A stretch of 64,000 nt of DNA, from the NCBI GenBank assembly GCA_039185015.1, contig JBCDAU010000027.1, positions 5,498-69,497 on the forward strand, given 5' to 3'. This document shows, piece after piece, positions 51,212-59,296 of this stretch. Position 1 is the stretch's first letter. Every line of letters begins with the position of its first letter. The notes beneath the pieces are model-generated. The model was not told where the DNA came from. It saw only the letters and a program-made list of their open reading frames with translations, and made no database searches. This DNA comes from JBCBSZ01 sp039185015. Its GTDB lineage: Bacteria > Actinomycetota > Acidimicrobiia > Acidimicrobiales > Poriferisodalaceae. The position numbers and the translations under genes are program-made.

Positions 51212-52168
51212 ATGCCCACCGTCCTCACTTCCCGCTCCGCGATCGCCCTGCTCAGGGTGACGATCACCGCCGCGCTCGTGGCGGTCCTCGTGTCGCGCCT
51301 GCCTCGCGACTCGTTCTCGCAGTGGTCCGACGGCTGGACGACGGCGAGCTGGGCCTGGATGTTCGCCGCGGTGGCGGCCAGCGTGGCCGCGAGCGCGATG
51401 GGTGCGGTGCGTTGGTCCCGCGTCGCCAACGCCATCGGGGTGCCGTCGACGTTCCGCCAGCTCGCCCCGCACCACTTCGCCGGCCAGCTGCTGTCGTCGG
51501 TGCTGCCGTCGACCATCGGCGGCGATGCGCTGCGCACCCACCGCCTCGCCCGCTCCAGCGGCGACGGCGCCCGCTCGTTCACCAGCGTGGTCCTCGACCG
51601 GCTGAGCGGCTGGGCGGTCCTCCCCGTGGTCTCGCTGCTCGCCTTCGCGCTCAACCCCGGGCTGTTGCGGCTCGGAGCGGCCACGGTCTGGGCCGCGATC
51701 GTGTCGATCGGCGCGCTCGCCGTGCTCGCGCTCCTCCTGCTCGCCGTCGGACCTCCCTCGGGAGCACCGCTGCGGGGCCGCCTCGAGCGCTGGGGCTCGA
51801 CGCTGCGTTCGAGCCTCCACGCCGTGCGGCTCCGTCCCGGCTCGGCCATCGAGCCCCTCGTCCTCTCGGTCGCCTCGACGCTGATGCTGGTCGCCGCCGG
51901 CTACCTGGCCGCCCGCGCCCTCGGCATCGGCCTCAGCCCGACGGCGGCCATGGCGATCCTGCCGGTCGTCCTCATGATCCAGGTGATCCCCATCGGCATC
52001 GGTGGCCTCGGCCTGCGCGAGGGCGCGCTCGTCGTCCTGCTCGCGCCGCTCGGCATCGCCGCCGCTCAGGCCGTCGTGCTCGGGCTCGCCATCCACGCGC
52101 TCAGCGCGACCGTCGGACTGCTCGGTGTCCCGGCGCTGGCACTCCCCGCTGCGAGGGTGACGGCATGA
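51212..52168 (+). CDS. flippase-like membrane protein (AglD/MprF N-terminal type)
   Basis: A 318-residue protein with about eight TM helices. It matches the LPG-synthase TM region/AglD family: QLLSSVLPSTIGGDALRTHR and IPIGIGGLGLREGALVVLLA are the two signature loops. Members move or modify polyprenyl-linked or lysyl lipids. ATGA overlap with the following PAP2/Aur1-like gene implies joint action in lipid or glycan assembly. Confidence 0.88.
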   Translation: MPTVLTSRSAIALLRVTITAALVAVLVSRLPRDSFSQWSDGWTTASWAWMFAAVAASVAASAMGAVRWSRVANAIGVPSTFRQLAPHHFAGQLLSSVLPSTIGGDALRTHRLARSSGDGARSFTSVVLDRLSGWAVLPVVSLLAFALNPGLLRLGAATVWAAIVSIGALAVLALLLLAVGPPSGAPLRGRLERWGSTLRSSLHAVRLRPGSAIEPLVLSVASTLMLVAAGYLAARALGIGLSPTAAMAILPVVLMIQVIPIGIGGLGLREGALVVLLAPLGIAAAQAVVLGLAIHALSATVGLLGVPALALPAARVTA

Positions 52169-52983
52169 CCGCCACGGCGCCGGACCGCACCGCCGCGCTT
52201 CCCGATGAAGGTCGCCCGCGGCTGCGCTGGTGGCGCGAGGTCGGGTACGCCCTCGGCTTCTACCTCGTCTACTCCGCGATCCGGAACCAGTTCGGTTCCT
52301 CGACCGTGTCGCCCCGCGAGGCGTTCGACAACGCCGTCCTCATCATCGATCTGCAGCGCGAGCTCGGCTTGTTCGTCGAGCTCGACATCCAGCGGGCGTT
52401 CCTCGACCACGAGTGGTTCATCAGAGCGCTCAACATCTTCTACGGCAGCCTGCACTTCGTCGCGACCGCCGGCGTGATGATCTACCTGTACCGCCGTCAC
52501 CCGCTGCACTACTCGCGCTGGCGTTCGGTCCTCGCCTGGACCACCGGCCTCGCGCTCATCGGGTTCGCGCTCTTCCCGCTCATGCCGCCGCGACTCATGA
52601 ACGCCGGTGGCACCTGGGGGTGGACCTCACCGGAGTTCGACTTCGTCGACACGCTGGTCGAGGTCGGCGGCCTGTGGTCGTTCTCCAGCGACGGCATGCA
52701 GTCGATCTCCAACCAGTACGCCGCCATGCCCAGCCTCCACATCGGCTGGGCGTTGTGGTGCGTCGCCGCGCTCTGGGTCGTCACGCCGCACCGGGCGACG
52801 CGGTGGCTGCTCCTGCTCTACCCGACGCTGACGCTCTTCGCCATCGTCGTCACCGGCAACCACTTCATCCTCGATGCCGTCGGCGGTGCGCTGGTGTTGG
52901 CGGTCGGCTACGTGGCCGCCATCGGCTGGCGCCGCTACGTCAGTCCGGAGCTCGCCTCACTGCGGCTCCGCCTGCGCTCCTGA
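52165..52983 (+). CDS. PAP2/inositolphosphotransferase-like (Aur1-type) membrane enzyme
   Basis: A 272-residue membrane protein. C-terminal PAP2-type motifs AAMPSLHIGWAL and VTGNHFILDAVGG supply the two catalytic His-type sites. FALFPLMPPRLMNAG in the middle is typical of the Aur1/Ipt1 inositol-phosphoceramide-synthase group. It may transfer or remove a phospho-headgroup from a lipid. Coupled to the flippase-like gene. Its 3' end overlaps the convergent histidine kinase by 27 bp. Confidence 0.87.
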   Translation: MTATAPDRTAALPDEGRPRLRWWREVGYALGFYLVYSAIRNQFGSSTVSPREAFDNAVLIIDLQRELGLFVELDIQRAFLDHEWFIRALNIFYGSLHFVATAGVMIYLYRRHPLHYSRWRSVLAWTTGLALIGFALFPLMPPRLMNAGGTWGWTSPEFDFVDTLVEVGGLWSFSSDGMQSISNQYAAMPSLHIGWALWCVAALWVVTPHRATRWLLLLYPTLTLFAIVVTGNHFILDAVGGALVLAVGYVAAIGWRRYVSPELASLRLRLRS

Positions 52984-54333
52984 CGCCAGCTCGACCTGCG
53001 CCCTGGCACCGCCCAGCGGGGCGTCGTCCAACGCGAGTCGCCCGTCGTGCAGCTCGACCTGCTGCGCCACCAGCGCGAGGCCGAGACCGGAGCCGGACGC
53101 CTCGGTGTCACCCCGGGCGAACCGCTCCAGGAGCCGATCACGTGCTCCGGCCGGGAAACCGGGACCATCGTCGTCGACCCGGAGGGTCGTGACGCCGTCT
53201 GCGGCGCTCAACGCGACCTCGACCCGCTCGCCCCCGTGCACGGCGGCGTTGCGGAGCAGGTTGTCGACGAGCAGGCGCAGCCCGGGCTCCCACCCGCGCA
53301 CCGGTGCGTGATCGGGCACGTCGACGTCGATGCGCAGCTCCGGCGTGCGGCGCCGGGCGTCGTCGACGACGTCATCGACCACGTCGGCGAGATCGACCGT
53401 CTCGAACGAGCGCGGGTCCTGCTGGCCACCCTGTGCCAGCGCGCGCAGGAGCCCGAGCAACTCGAGGAGCCGCCCGTGGGAGTTCCGCAGCTCCGCGATG
53501 ATCTCCGCCCGCTGGTCGTCGGGGAGATCCGGGTGCGCGGCGAGGACGTCGAGGTCGGTACCGATCGCCATCAGCGGCGTCCCGAACTCGTGGGACGCGT
53601 CGGCGGTGAAGCCCCTGGCCGCGGCGAGCGCCGCCTCGGTGGTCTCCCGCTCCACACGAACCCGTTCGGCGGCGGCGTTCAACGCCTGCGCCAGCTGATC
53701 GACCTCGTGCACGCCCTGGCGCTCGGTGTAGGCACCGGGCCCCTCGCCCCGCGAGGCAGCGGCCGCCTGTCGTGCGAGGCGCCGCAGCGGTGCGGTGGCC
53801 AGCGATCCGGCGAGCCAGCCGACGACGGCGGCGAGCACCAGCGCACCGGCGCCGACGACCGAGATCCGCCGGCGGATCGCCGCGATCTCCCGATTGGTCT
53901 CCTCGAGCGAGGCAGCGACCTGCACGGTCGTCTTGGTCGCGCTCCCGAGCGGATCGAAGCGGATCGTCAGCACCCGCCACTCGTCGTCGCCGTCGCTCAC
54001 GTCGGTGATCTGGTCGCGATCGGGCACCGCCGCGATGACCGGGAAGTTGCCGAGCACGACCGGCGAGCCATCGTCGGCGATCACGCGGACCCCGGACGAC
54101 AGCACGGCGGACTCGGCGAGCACGGCCGCCAGCTCCGGCTCGATCGTGGCCGCGGCGAGCGCCGGTGCGGCCCGCTCGGCGCTGTCGATCAGCTCACGAT
54201 CCACCGACTCGCGCAGCTCTACCTCGATCGACCGCAGACCGATGACGCCGGCGGCCACGACGACCACCGCAGCCGTGGCCACGGTGACGACGACCACGCG
54301 CGCCCGGATGCCGCTCGGCAGCCCGAACCTCAC
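52957..54333 (-). CDS. two-component sensor histidine kinase
   Basis: A 458-residue kinase. TM helices (about 12-32 and 162-182) enclose a periplasmic domain of about 130 residues. HAMP, then the H-box reading DASHEFGTPL: His is kept but the usual ELRTPL is EFGTPL. N-box DNLLRNAAVHGG and G-boxes DDDGPGFP and GSGLGLALV are intact. It is the last gene of the operon, after two secreted-protein genes and the response regulator; those proteins may be its sensory partners. GTG overlaps the regulator stop by 4 nt. Confidence 0.92.
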   Translation of the reverse strand: MRFGLPSGIRARVVVVTVATAAVVVVAAGVIGLRSIEVELRESVDRELIDSAERAAPALAAATIEPELAAVLAESAVLSSGVRVIADDGSPVVLGNFPVIAAVPDRDQITDVSDGDDEWRVLTIRFDPLGSATKTTVQVAASLEETNREIAAIRRRISVVGAGALVLAAVVGWLAGSLATAPLRRLARQAAAASRGEGPGAYTERQGVHEVDQLAQALNAAAERVRVERETTEAALAAARGFTADASHEFGTPLMAIGTDLDVLAAHPDLPDDQRAEIIAELRNSHGRLLELLGLLRALAQGGQQDPRSFETVDLADVVDDVVDDARRRTPELRIDVDVPDHAPVRGWEPGLRLLVDNLLRNAAVHGGERVEVALSAADGVTTLRVDDDGPGFPAGARDRLLERFARGDTEASGSGLGLALVAQQVELHDGRLALDDAPLGGARAQVELASGAQAEPQ

Positions 54334-55040
54334 GAGCCGGGTCGGACGACGTACCCGACGCCGCGGACGGTCTCGATCACCTGATCGGCCCCTGCGGCCG
54401 TCAGCTTGCGGCGGACGTAGCCGACGAACACGTCGACCACGTTGGTCCGCACGTCGAAGTCGTAGCCCCAGACCTGGTCGAGCAACTGGGCCCGGGAGAG
54501 CACCGACCCCCGGTTTCGGACCAGCGTCTCGAGGAGGTCGAACTCGCGGCGGGTGAGGTCGATCTCCTCCCCGGCCCAGCTCACCGTGCGGGCCGCGGCG
54601 TCCACCGCCAGCTCGCCGACGCGGATGGCATCGCCGGCGGGCTGGTCGGGGATCGCGGTCATCCGGCGGCGCAGCAGCGCCTCGAGCCGGAGGCGCAGCT
54701 CCTCGAACGAGAACGGCTTGACCAGGTAGTCGTCGGCGCCGGCGCGAAGTCCGGCGACCCGGTCCTCGACGTCGTCGCGGGCCGAGAGCATGCAGACCGG
54801 CACCTCGATCCCGACGTCGCGCAGACGGCGGCAGACCTCGACGCCATCGATGTCGGGCATCGTGACGTCGAGCACGATGGCGTCGGGCTCGCCGTCGGCG
54901 AGGCGGTCGAGCGCTGATCGGCCACCCTCGGCGACGTCGACGTCGAACCCGGCGAGCCGCAGCCCCCGCTCGAGGGACCGCCGGACCTGGGGGTCGTCGT
55001 CGACCACCAGGATCCGGGGTGCGGCCTCGCCGTCAGTCAC
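54330..55040 (-). CDS. OmpR/PhoB-family response regulator
   Basis: A 236-residue regulator (MprA/CseB-like). The receiver shows DDDP, phospho-acceptor Asp58 (VLDVTMPDIDG) and DDYLVKPFSF. The winged helix has LTRREFDLLETLVRN and NVVDVFVGYVRRKL. GTG at 55040 was chosen; ATG at 55079 would add 13 residues. Four 11-bp-spaced repeats upstream of this operon (56260-56298) are plausible binding sites for it. Confidence 0.92.
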   Translation of the reverse strand: MTDGEAAPRILVVDDDPQVRRSLERGLRLAGFDVDVAEGGRSALDRLADGEPDAIVLDVTMPDIDGVEVCRRLRDVGIEVPVCMLSARDDVEDRVAGLRAGADDYLVKPFSFEELRLRLEALLRRRMTAIPDQPAGDAIRVGELAVDAAARTVSWAGEEIDLTRREFDLLETLVRNRGSVLSRAQLLDQVWGYDFDVRTNVVDVFVGYVRRKLTAAGADQVIETVRGVGYVVRPGS

Positions 55041-55088
55041 GGACCAACGGTACGCAGCGGCGGGAGCTGCGGCGCTCATGGGTCGAGC

Positions 55089-55487
55089 TCACCCGACGAT
55101 GTCGGGCAGGCTGCCGTCCTGGATGGCCTGGACGGCAGCCTCCACCTCGGCCGGCGTCACGAGCCCGGCGTCGAGCGCGGCCTCGATGTCGCCGGTGGCC
55201 AGCACGACGGCAGCGACGAGCACACCATCGGAGCCGACGCCGTCGGGCAGCTCGAGCTCGGCGTCGACCGTCGAGGCCGGGGCGTCGCCGCCGGGGTCAG
55301 GCGGAGCATCGGAGCCGACGACGAGGATCGTCGTGGTCGTCGGGTCGGTGTCGGTCGAGATCTCGATCTCACCGGAGTCCTCGTCGACCTCGACGGTGAG
55401 GGACTCGGTCGACGAGCCGCTGGAGCAGGCGCCGAGGACCACCAGCAGTCCGGCGATGAGGGGCAGACGGAGCCGGTGCATGCTCAC
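55089..55487 (-). CDS. small secreted lipoprotein
   Basis: A 132-residue lipoprotein of no known family. A short signal ends in LVVLGAC (lipobox). An acidic region (VDEDSGEIEISTDTDPTTTT) follows, then a Pro-rich linker and a helical C-terminal segment (DAGLVTPAEVEAAVQAIQDG). That last part resembles the EF-hand-like or SHOCT-like helical pieces of other small lipoproteins, but I cannot assign it. The GTG start overlaps the preceding gene by 4 nt. It sits between the charged secreted protein and the two-component genes, so an accessory sensor role is possible. Confidence 0.75.
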   Translation of the reverse strand: MSMHRLRLPLIAGLLVVLGACSSGSSTESLTVEVDEDSGEIEISTDTDPTTTTILVVGSDAPPDPGGDAPASTVDAELELPDGVGSDGVLVAAVVLATGDIEAALDAGLVTPAEVEAAVQAIQDGSLPDIVG

Positions 55488-56206
55488 TCGTCCTCGTCAC
55501 CGGAGTCGTCCGACGAGTCGTCGTCGCCGGAGTCGTCCGAGGAGTCATCGCCGCGATCGTCTCGGCGCTCCTCACGGTCCTCCCTGCGCTCCTCGATCTC
55601 GTCCTCGCGCTCGTCGCGGCGCTCCTCGCGCTCCTCCTGGCGCTCGTCGCGATCGTCCTCGCGCTCCTCGGCCCGGTCCTCACGCTCGTCGATCGCCTCG
55701 AGGATCCGCTCCTGCGCGTCCTCCGGCAGGTTCTCGGCCCGCGAGCGGAGCAGGTCGAAGCGCTCGTCTCGCCACTCGTCGCGGATCTCCTCCATCTCGT
55801 CGCGGGCGTCCCGGCGGCAGTCATCGCGCTCACCGCCACCGTCGACGCAGTCGGAGTACCCGTCCCGGACGTAGTCCCAGGCCTCGAGGCGCTCCCCCCG
55901 GACCTCCTCCCACCGTTCTTGTGCATCGTCGAGGCTGCTCTGGACGTACTCCTCGACGGCGCCGCTGGCGATCGCGTCCCGGAGCGCCGCGGCCCGCCGG
56001 CCGTCGACGACCCCGACCTCGATCAGCTCGAGGAGCAGGTCGTCCACCTCGTCGCTCAGCTCCTCGATCTGTTCCTCGTCCAGCCCGAGGGACGCGAGGA
56101 GGGCCTCGGTCTGGTCCTCGCCGCCCTGGGCGCCGACCAGACCGGCGGATGCGGTCAGGGCGACACCACCGGCGATCAGCGCGGTGAGGGCACGTCGTGT
56201 TCGCAT
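55484..56206 (-). CDS. secreted highly charged Arg/Glu/Asp-rich protein
   Basis: Not recognised. 240 residues: signal peptide (about 1-26, ending ASAGLVGAQG), then a helical domain with two Cys (YSDCVDGGG and DDCRRDA, possible disulfide). A long tail of EREDDRDERQEEREERRDERE-type sequence is likely a single alpha-helix or coiled coil. It ends in DDSSDDSGD repeats. The acidic tail could bind divalent cations. AGGAGG is 4 nt upstream of the ATG. It is the first gene of the operon leading to the response regulator and kinase. Confidence 0.75.
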   Translation of the reverse strand: MRTRRALTALIAGGVALTASAGLVGAQGGEDQTEALLASLGLDEEQIEELSDEVDDLLLELIEVGVVDGRRAAALRDAIASGAVEEYVQSSLDDAQERWEEVRGERLEAWDYVRDGYSDCVDGGGERDDCRRDARDEMEEIRDEWRDERFDLLRSRAENLPEDAQERILEAIDEREDRAEEREDDRDERQEEREERRDEREDEIEERREDREERRDDRGDDSSDDSGDDDSSDDSGDEDE

Positions 56207-56259
56207 GGTTCCTCCTCGGGAACGGTGGTTGGCGTTGCACCCACACTGTCGGCCCGCTC

Positions 56260-56298
56260 GCTGAGGGCCTGATGGGGTGAGGATGAGAAGACGATGAG
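56260..56298 (-). promoter_or_regulatory. four 11-bp-spaced direct repeats, likely OmpR-family operator
   Basis: On the minus strand CTCATC occurs at 56298 and 56287, CCCATC at 56276 and CTCAGC at 56265 (positions of the first base), each exactly 11 bp apart. Direct repeats at 11-bp spacing are the usual layout of PhoB/PhoP/OmpR-type sites. They lie 54-92 bp upstream of the charged-protein start, in the 240-bp gap divergent to dxs. Autoregulation by the regulator at 54330 is inferred. Confidence 0.6.
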
Positions 56299-56446
56299 AC
56301 CCGGCCTGCGGGTCCCGCGACCGCTCGCAGTACCCTCGACAGCGCCGTCAGCCGCTTCACGACTTCGTCCGGAGCGCCGGCGGCGATACGGTCGTCACCA
56401 GGGCTCGCTCGGCGGGTCCAGCGCCGAGACCGGGAGGTCGGCCGCG

Positions 56447-58327
56447 ATGCTCCTCGATCAGATCTCCGGGCCCGCTGACCTGCGGCAGCTCGACCACACC
56501 CAGCTCGACGAGCTGGCCGACGAGATCCGCTCGTTCATCGTCGGCGCCGTGGCGCGCACCGGCGGCCACCTCGGCTCCAACCTCGGCGCCGTCGAGCTGA
56601 CCCTCGCGCTGCACCGGGTCTTCGACTCCCCCCGTGACGTGATCGTATGGGACACCGGCCACCAGGCCTACGTCCACAAGCTGGTCACCGGCCGCCAGGG
56701 TGAGTTCGAGCAGCTCCGTCAGCGCGATGGGCTGTCGGGCTACCCGTCGCGTTCGGAGTCCGAGCACGACTGGGTCGAGAACTCGCACGCCTCGACCAGC
56801 CTGAGCTGGGCGCATGGCCTCTCCGCTGCGTTCGCCCGCACCGGTCAGGACCGGCGGGTCGTCGCGGTGATCGGTGACGGCTCGATGACCGGCGGCATGG
56901 CCTACGAGGCGCTGACCAACCTCGGCCACTCGGGCGAGCGCTGCGTGATCGTGCTCAACGACAACGGCCGCTCGTACGCGCCGACCATCGGCAAGCTCAG
57001 CAAGAACGTCGTGCGGCTGCGGCTCGACAAGCGCTACGTGTCCAACCGGCGGCGCCTCGACAAGCTCATCGGCAAACTGCCGTTGGGGCGGCTCATGAAC
57101 CGGTCGCTGCGCAGCGCGGCGGCCGGCGCCCGCGAGTTCTTCGAGCCGCCGGCGTTCTTCGAGACGCTCGGTGTGCGCTACGTCGGACCGATCGACGGCC
57201 ACGACATCCCCACGCTCGAGCGTGCCTTTCGTCACGTCGCCGATTATCAGGGCCCCATCGTGGTCCACGTGCTCACCCGCAAGGGCCGCGGCTACGAGCC
57301 CGCCGAGCGGGACGAGGAGAAGAACCTCCACGACACCGGCCTGTTCGACCCGGAGACCGGTGAGGGCACCGGCCCGAGCAAGGGGCCCGAGTACAAGGCG
57401 GCCTTCACCTCCTCGCTGCTCGACATCGCCGAGGAGCATCCCGAGGTCGTCGCGATCACGGCGGCCATGCCGGGTTCGACCGGCCTGCTCCCCCTCGCCG
57501 AGCGGCACCCAGATCGGGTGATCGACGTCGGCATCGCCGAGCAGCACGCCATCACCGCCGCCGCCGGTCTCGCGGCCGGAGGCCTCCGACCGATCGTCGC
57601 GCTCTACTCGACGTTCCTCACGCGGGCCATCGACCAGATGATCTTCGACGTCGGCCTCCACGGTCAGCCGGTCATCCTCTGCCTCGACCGTGCCGGCATC
57701 ACCGGTCCGGACGGCCCGTCGCACCACGGCATCTTCGACATCGCTCTGCTCAGCCGCATCCCGGGCATGACCATCCTCGCTCCATCGAGCTTCGAGGAGG
57801 TCGACGGGATGCTCCGCACCGCCATGTCGATCACCGACGGCCCGGTGGCCCTGCGGTGGCCCAAGGGCGCCGCACCCCGCAGCGACGAGGTCGGATCCGA
57901 TCTGGGCGCCCGGAGGCTCCGCGCCGGTGCCGATGTCTGCCTCATCGGCGTCGGTCCGATGGTCTGGCAGGCCGAGGAGGCCGCCGACCTCCTCGCCGCT
58001 CAGGGCATCAGCGCCACGGTGTGGGATGCCCGATCGGTGCGGCCGATCGACCGAGCCATGCTCGACGACGCCGCCCGCCACCAGCTGGTCGTGACCGTCG
58101 AGGACGGGGTGATGGAGGGCGGCTTCGGCACGGCGGTGCAGGACGCGGTCAGCCGGCTCGACCTCGCCACCACCCCACCGAGGGTCCACGTCATGGGGGT
58201 CCCCGTCGACTTCCACACGCACTGTGCCAGCCCGTCCGAGCTGCACGCCGACTTCGGCCTCGACGCCAGCGGGATCGCCGCCGCGGCGTTCAAGGTCTGG
58301 GGCGCCGTCCAGGGCGACGCCTCGTGA
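56447..58327 (+). CDS. dxs: 1-deoxy-D-xylulose-5-phosphate synthase
   Basis: A 626-residue thiamine-diphosphate enzyme, first step of the MEP isoprenoid pathway (pyruvate + glyceraldehyde 3-phosphate). GGHLGSNLGAVELTLALHRV, WDTGHQAYVHK and the ThDP motif GDGSMTGGMAYEALTN are present, as is the transketolase part (DVGIAEQHAITAAAGLA). Start: ATG at 56447 with GGGAGG 9 nt upstream. The downstream hydrolase is coupled by a 4-nt overlap. Confidence 0.97.
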   Translation: MLLDQISGPADLRQLDHTQLDELADEIRSFIVGAVARTGGHLGSNLGAVELTLALHRVFDSPRDVIVWDTGHQAYVHKLVTGRQGEFEQLRQRDGLSGYPSRSESEHDWVENSHASTSLSWAHGLSAAFARTGQDRRVVAVIGDGSMTGGMAYEALTNLGHSGERCVIVLNDNGRSYAPTIGKLSKNVVRLRLDKRYVSNRRRLDKLIGKLPLGRLMNRSLRSAAAGAREFFEPPAFFETLGVRYVGPIDGHDIPTLERAFRHVADYQGPIVVHVLTRKGRGYEPAERDEEKNLHDTGLFDPETGEGTGPSKGPEYKAAFTSSLLDIAEEHPEVVAITAAMPGSTGLLPLAERHPDRVIDVGIAEQHAITAAAGLAAGGLRPIVALYSTFLTRAIDQMIFDVGLHGQPVILCLDRAGITGPDGPSHHGIFDIALLSRIPGMTILAPSSFEEVDGMLRTAMSITDGPVALRWPKGAAPRSDEVGSDLGARRLRAGADVCLIGVGPMVWQAEEAADLLAAQGISATVWDARSVRPIDRAMLDDAARHQLVVTVEDGVMEGGFGTAVQDAVSRLDLATTPPRVHVMGVPVDFHTHCASPSELHADFGLDASGIAAAAFKVWGAVQGDAS

Positions 58328-59295
58328 AGCGCTCGACCGGGGTCGCGCTGGTCGGCGGAGCGCTCGTCGGCGCGCTGGCGGCCAGCGTCGTCGGCACCGT
58401 CCGTCGCCACGAGGCCCAGTCCGAAGCGAGCCCACTGCGGACCCTCGACCGTCCGGACGGCGAGCAGCTCCTCGTCGAGACGTCCGACCGGGCTCGGCTC
58501 GCCACGGTCACGAACGGCTCCGGACCCACGATCGTGCTCGGACACGGCTGGACCTCCGACATGCGCAGCTGGCGTCTGGTGGCCGATCGTCTGGTCGCCG
58601 CCGGTTGGCGGGTCGTGTCCTGGGACCAGCGCGGCCACGGCGACAGCACGGTCGGCACCGAGGGCTTCGGCGTCGACCAGCTCGGCGACGACCTCGCCGC
58701 CGTGCTCAACGGGCTCAACCTCCGCGGTGCGATCGTCGCCGGCCACTCGATGGGTGGCATCGGCGCCCAGTCGTTCGCGCTGCGACACCCCGAGGTCCTG
58801 GCCGACCGTGTGCGAGGCCTCGTCCTCGTCGGCACGCTCGGGCGGTCGGTCCCGACGCTGCCGTTCCCGATGATCCAGTCGGTGCTGACCTCCGACGGCT
58901 ACGAGCGCCGCAAGGGCTCGTCCTCGCTGCTCAACCGCTACCTGAGCTTGCGGGCCTTCGGCGACGACGTCGCCCCGTCGGTCGTCGAGCGCAACCGTGA
59001 GATCTTCCTCGACTGCCCGACCTCGACGGTGCTGGGCGCGCTCGAACCCATCCTCGACTTCGACCTCACCGGGCGGCTGCCGACGATCGACGTCCCGACG
59101 CTCGTGTTGCACGGCAACCGGGACCGTGTCGTCCCCCTGAGCCGGGGCCAGGAGCTGGAACGGCTCATCCCCGACGCGCGGTTGGAGACGCTCCGCGGGG
59201 CGGGGCACATGCTCCCCCTCGAGCGACCCGACGGCATCCTCCACCACCTCGAACGGTTCTCGGCCGAGCTCGGGGCCGCCCACCGGGTCGGCTGA
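58324..59295 (+). CDS. alpha/beta hydrolase with N-terminal membrane anchor
   Basis: A 323-residue hydrolase. A hydrophobic N-terminus (TGVALVGGALVGALAASVVG) may anchor it. The fold shows LGHGWTSDMRSW, the nucleophile GHSMGGIG, the acid Asp in LHGNRDRVVPL and the base His in GAGHMLPLERP. Substrate unknown. GTG overlaps the dxs stop (GTGA), so it is cotranslated with an isoprenoid gene. Confidence 0.9.
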   Translation: MKRSTGVALVGGALVGALAASVVGTVRRHEAQSEASPLRTLDRPDGEQLLVETSDRARLATVTNGSGPTIVLGHGWTSDMRSWRLVADRLVAAGWRVVSWDQRGHGDSTVGTEGFGVDQLGDDLAAVLNGLNLRGAIVAGHSMGGIGAQSFALRHPEVLADRVRGLVLVGTLGRSVPTLPFPMIQSVLTSDGYERRKGSSSLLNRYLSLRAFGDDVAPSVVERNREIFLDCPTSTVLGALEPILDFDLTGRLPTIDVPTLVLHGNRDRVVPLSRGQELERLIPDARLETLRGAGHMLPLERPDGILHHLERFSAELGAAHRVG

Positions 59296-59296
59296 C

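Noticed and set aside
49288..51849. 853-residue TldD reading
   Set aside because: The extra N-terminus is antisense to the FlK and flippase genes; the GTG at 50676 has a strong ribosome binding site.
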